Assembly: GCA_017854535.1 (NCBI GenBank)
Contig: JAFMHL010000009.1
Span: forward strand, 1 to 64,000
Direction: 5' to 3'
DNA: 64,000 nt
Source: Nitratireductor sp.
GTDB taxonomy: Bacteria; Pseudomonadota; Alphaproteobacteria; Rhizobiales; Rhizobiaceae
A program made the translations under genes and the position numbers. The stretch's first letter is position 1. Each line of letters begins with the position of its first letter. This document shows, in pieces, positions 63,070-64,000 of this stretch. The notes beneath the pieces were generated by a model. That model was not told where the DNA came from. It made no database searches and saw nothing but the letters and a program-made list of their open reading frames with translations.

Positions 63070-64000
63070 TCACCCCACCCAAGCTTTGATCAGGCTATGG
63101 GCAATGGCTCGTGACGGTGGGCATTTCCAACCCTTTGGGTGCTGGTCTGCGATCATTAGTTTGACGTCCTCGCGGGTAAACCAGCGGCAGTCTTCCAGCT
63201 CATTGTCCTGAAAGGTGATGTCTTCAGACACCGCTTCACAATGAACGCCGATCATGAGCGAATGGGGGAAAGGCCATGGCTGGCTGGCAAAATAGTTGAC
63301 GCGTTTGATCTTGATGCCGCTTTCTTCAAACGTTTCGCGCCGCACGGCATCTTCAATGGTCTCGCCCGGCTCAACAAAGCCAGCCAAAGTTGAATACCAT
63401 CCTTCGGGAAAATGCGGACTGCGCCCCATTAGACATTTGTTGTCTTTGACAGCCAGCATAATAACCACCGGATCCGTGCGCGGAAAAATCTTGTGATCGC
63501 AGCTTGGGCAGTCACGGCGATATCCGCCAATATGGGCAACCGATGGTGATCCGCATTTGCTGCAATGTTTGTTGACGGCATGCCAATATAAAATGCTGCC
63601 GCCTTGGGCAATCGCGCCCACATCGTCTTCGCTGACACTGCTGGAATAAAGCAGAGAGCGATAGTCATAAAGTTTCCACGGTTCGCCCAGCGTTTCCGCA
63701 TCAATTTTGGCCGGAACGGCAATACGCGGTGCGCCATCTTCTGTGACGCCGAGCAGAACTGCCTTGGCTAATTCTCCGCCAAATTGTTTGACGGTTTCCA
63801 AATCAAACACTGCGCCTGGATTTTCGCCCTTGTTTATCAGCACTGTGCCCCTCGAAAAAATATAAAAAAGCGCAGATGGGTCTTCGACAGCTTTGCCAAG
63901 CGTATCTTCGTCGCGGTTTTCAGCGTCGCGGATCAGCCGGTTTTGTGAAAAGCCCACAAGGGCGGAAGGTTCAGGAAAAGGTGTATTGAAAATTGAATCA
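63070..64000 (-). CDS. nudC: NADH pyrophosphatase NudC, N-terminus cut by the window edge
   Basis: A Nudix hydrolase that splits NAD(H) to NMN(H) and AMP and can remove NAD caps from RNA. A zinc ribbon (CSKCG ... CPSC), the Nudix box GFVEPGETIEDAVRRETFEESG and the NADH-type motif SQPWPFPHS are present. The frame is open to the window edge (FNTPFPEPSALVGFSQNRL at the end), so the true start lies beyond base 64000; the GTG at 63957 is inside the gene. About 310 residues visible, near full length. Confidence 0.95.
   Translation of the reverse strand, partial: DSIFNTPFPEPSALVGFSQNRLIRDAENRDEDTLGKAVEDPSALFYIFSRGTVLINKGENPGAVFDLETVKQFGGELAKAVLLGVTEDGAPRIAVPAKIDAETLGEPWKLYDYRSLLYSSSVSEDDVGAIAQGGSILYWHAVNKHCSKCGSPSVAHIGGYRRDCPSCDHKIFPRTDPVVIMLAVKDNKCLMGRSPHFPEGWYSTLAGFVEPGETIEDAVRRETFEESGIKIKRVNYFASQPWPFPHSLMIGVHCEAVSEDITFQDNELEDCRWFTREDVKLMIADQHPKGWKCPPSRAIAHSLIKAWVG

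Noticed and set aside
1-64000. CRISPR arrays, tRNA or rRNA genes, insertion sequences, prophage or toxin-antitoxin genes
   Set aside because: Read through on both strands; no repeat-spacer array, transposase, integrase, phage or RNA-gene-like sequence was recognised.

Overview
The window looks like a chromosomal stretch of a moderately low-GC (high forties percent by eye) alphaproteobacterium of the Hyphomicrobiales (Rhizobiales). The evidence is gene content and order: a CycM-type cytochrome c divergent from kdsB-pheA, dapB-gpmA, yejABEF, olsB, and a complete Flp/Tad (cpa) pilus locus. The genus cannot be fixed from the sequence; a marine relative of Ahrensia/Hoeflea-type bacteria is a guess. 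No rRNA, tRNA, insertion sequence, prophage or CRISPR array was seen.

Layout. 1-7.0 kb: 5'-damaged comM, a membrane hybrid histidine kinase, olsB and mutS. 7.0-12.0 kb: adenosine kinase, CysZ-like protein, nth, a DUF2244 protein, an Ada-like methyltransferase and two thioesterases. 12.2-15.6 kb: gpmA, dapB and an MsbA-like exporter. 16-20.5 kb: nucleoside-binding lipoprotein-family (BMP) protein, MOSC protein, slyX, an exported GH25 muramidase, a thioesterase and an iron alcohol dehydrogenase. 20.7-28.1 kb: one tightly packed nucleoside uptake and breakdown operon (ABC ATPase, VOC protein, two permeases, cdd, purine nucleoside phosphorylase, deoC, deoA). 28.1-31.5 kb: TetR regulator, DUF1772 protein, a phosphohexomutase interrupted by an in-frame TGA, and a retropepsin-like protease. 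31.6-34.6 kb: deoB-add-upp on the minus strand, completing the nucleoside pathway. 34.8-48.7 kb: a lone PhnD-type binding protein and the Tad pilus locus (two TadE-like pseudopilins and a secretin-N-domain protein on minus; flp, cpaA, cpaB-cpaF, tadB, tadC on plus; tadD on minus). 48.9-51.6 kb: leucyl aminopeptidase, MarR regulator and NlpC/P60 hydrolase. 51.6-58.4 kb: yejABEF peptide importer with a hydroxyacid dehydrogenase. 58.5-64 kb: cycM, kdsB, pheA, a class II HMG-CoA reductase, an orphan multi-pass membrane protein and nudC, which runs off the right edge.

How the genes work together. Nucleosides bound by the BMP protein would enter through the ABC transporter. They would be deaminated (cdd, add), phosphorolysed (PNP, deoA), isomerised (deoB) and cleaved by deoC to glyceraldehyde-3-phosphate and acetaldehyde, while bases re-enter nucleotide pools through upp. 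The Tad genes form a full pilus machine with its own pilin, peptidase, secretin, ATPases and platform proteins.

I found no clearly new defence or mobile system. The most useful leads are a TGTTAAC-centred motif repeated in the intergenic regions of the Tad locus; the nonsense codon in the phosphohexomutase; the VOC protein locked into the nucleoside transporter operon; the isolated HMG-CoA reductase; a perfect dyad in front of the thioesterase pair; and a structured leader before the BMP gene.
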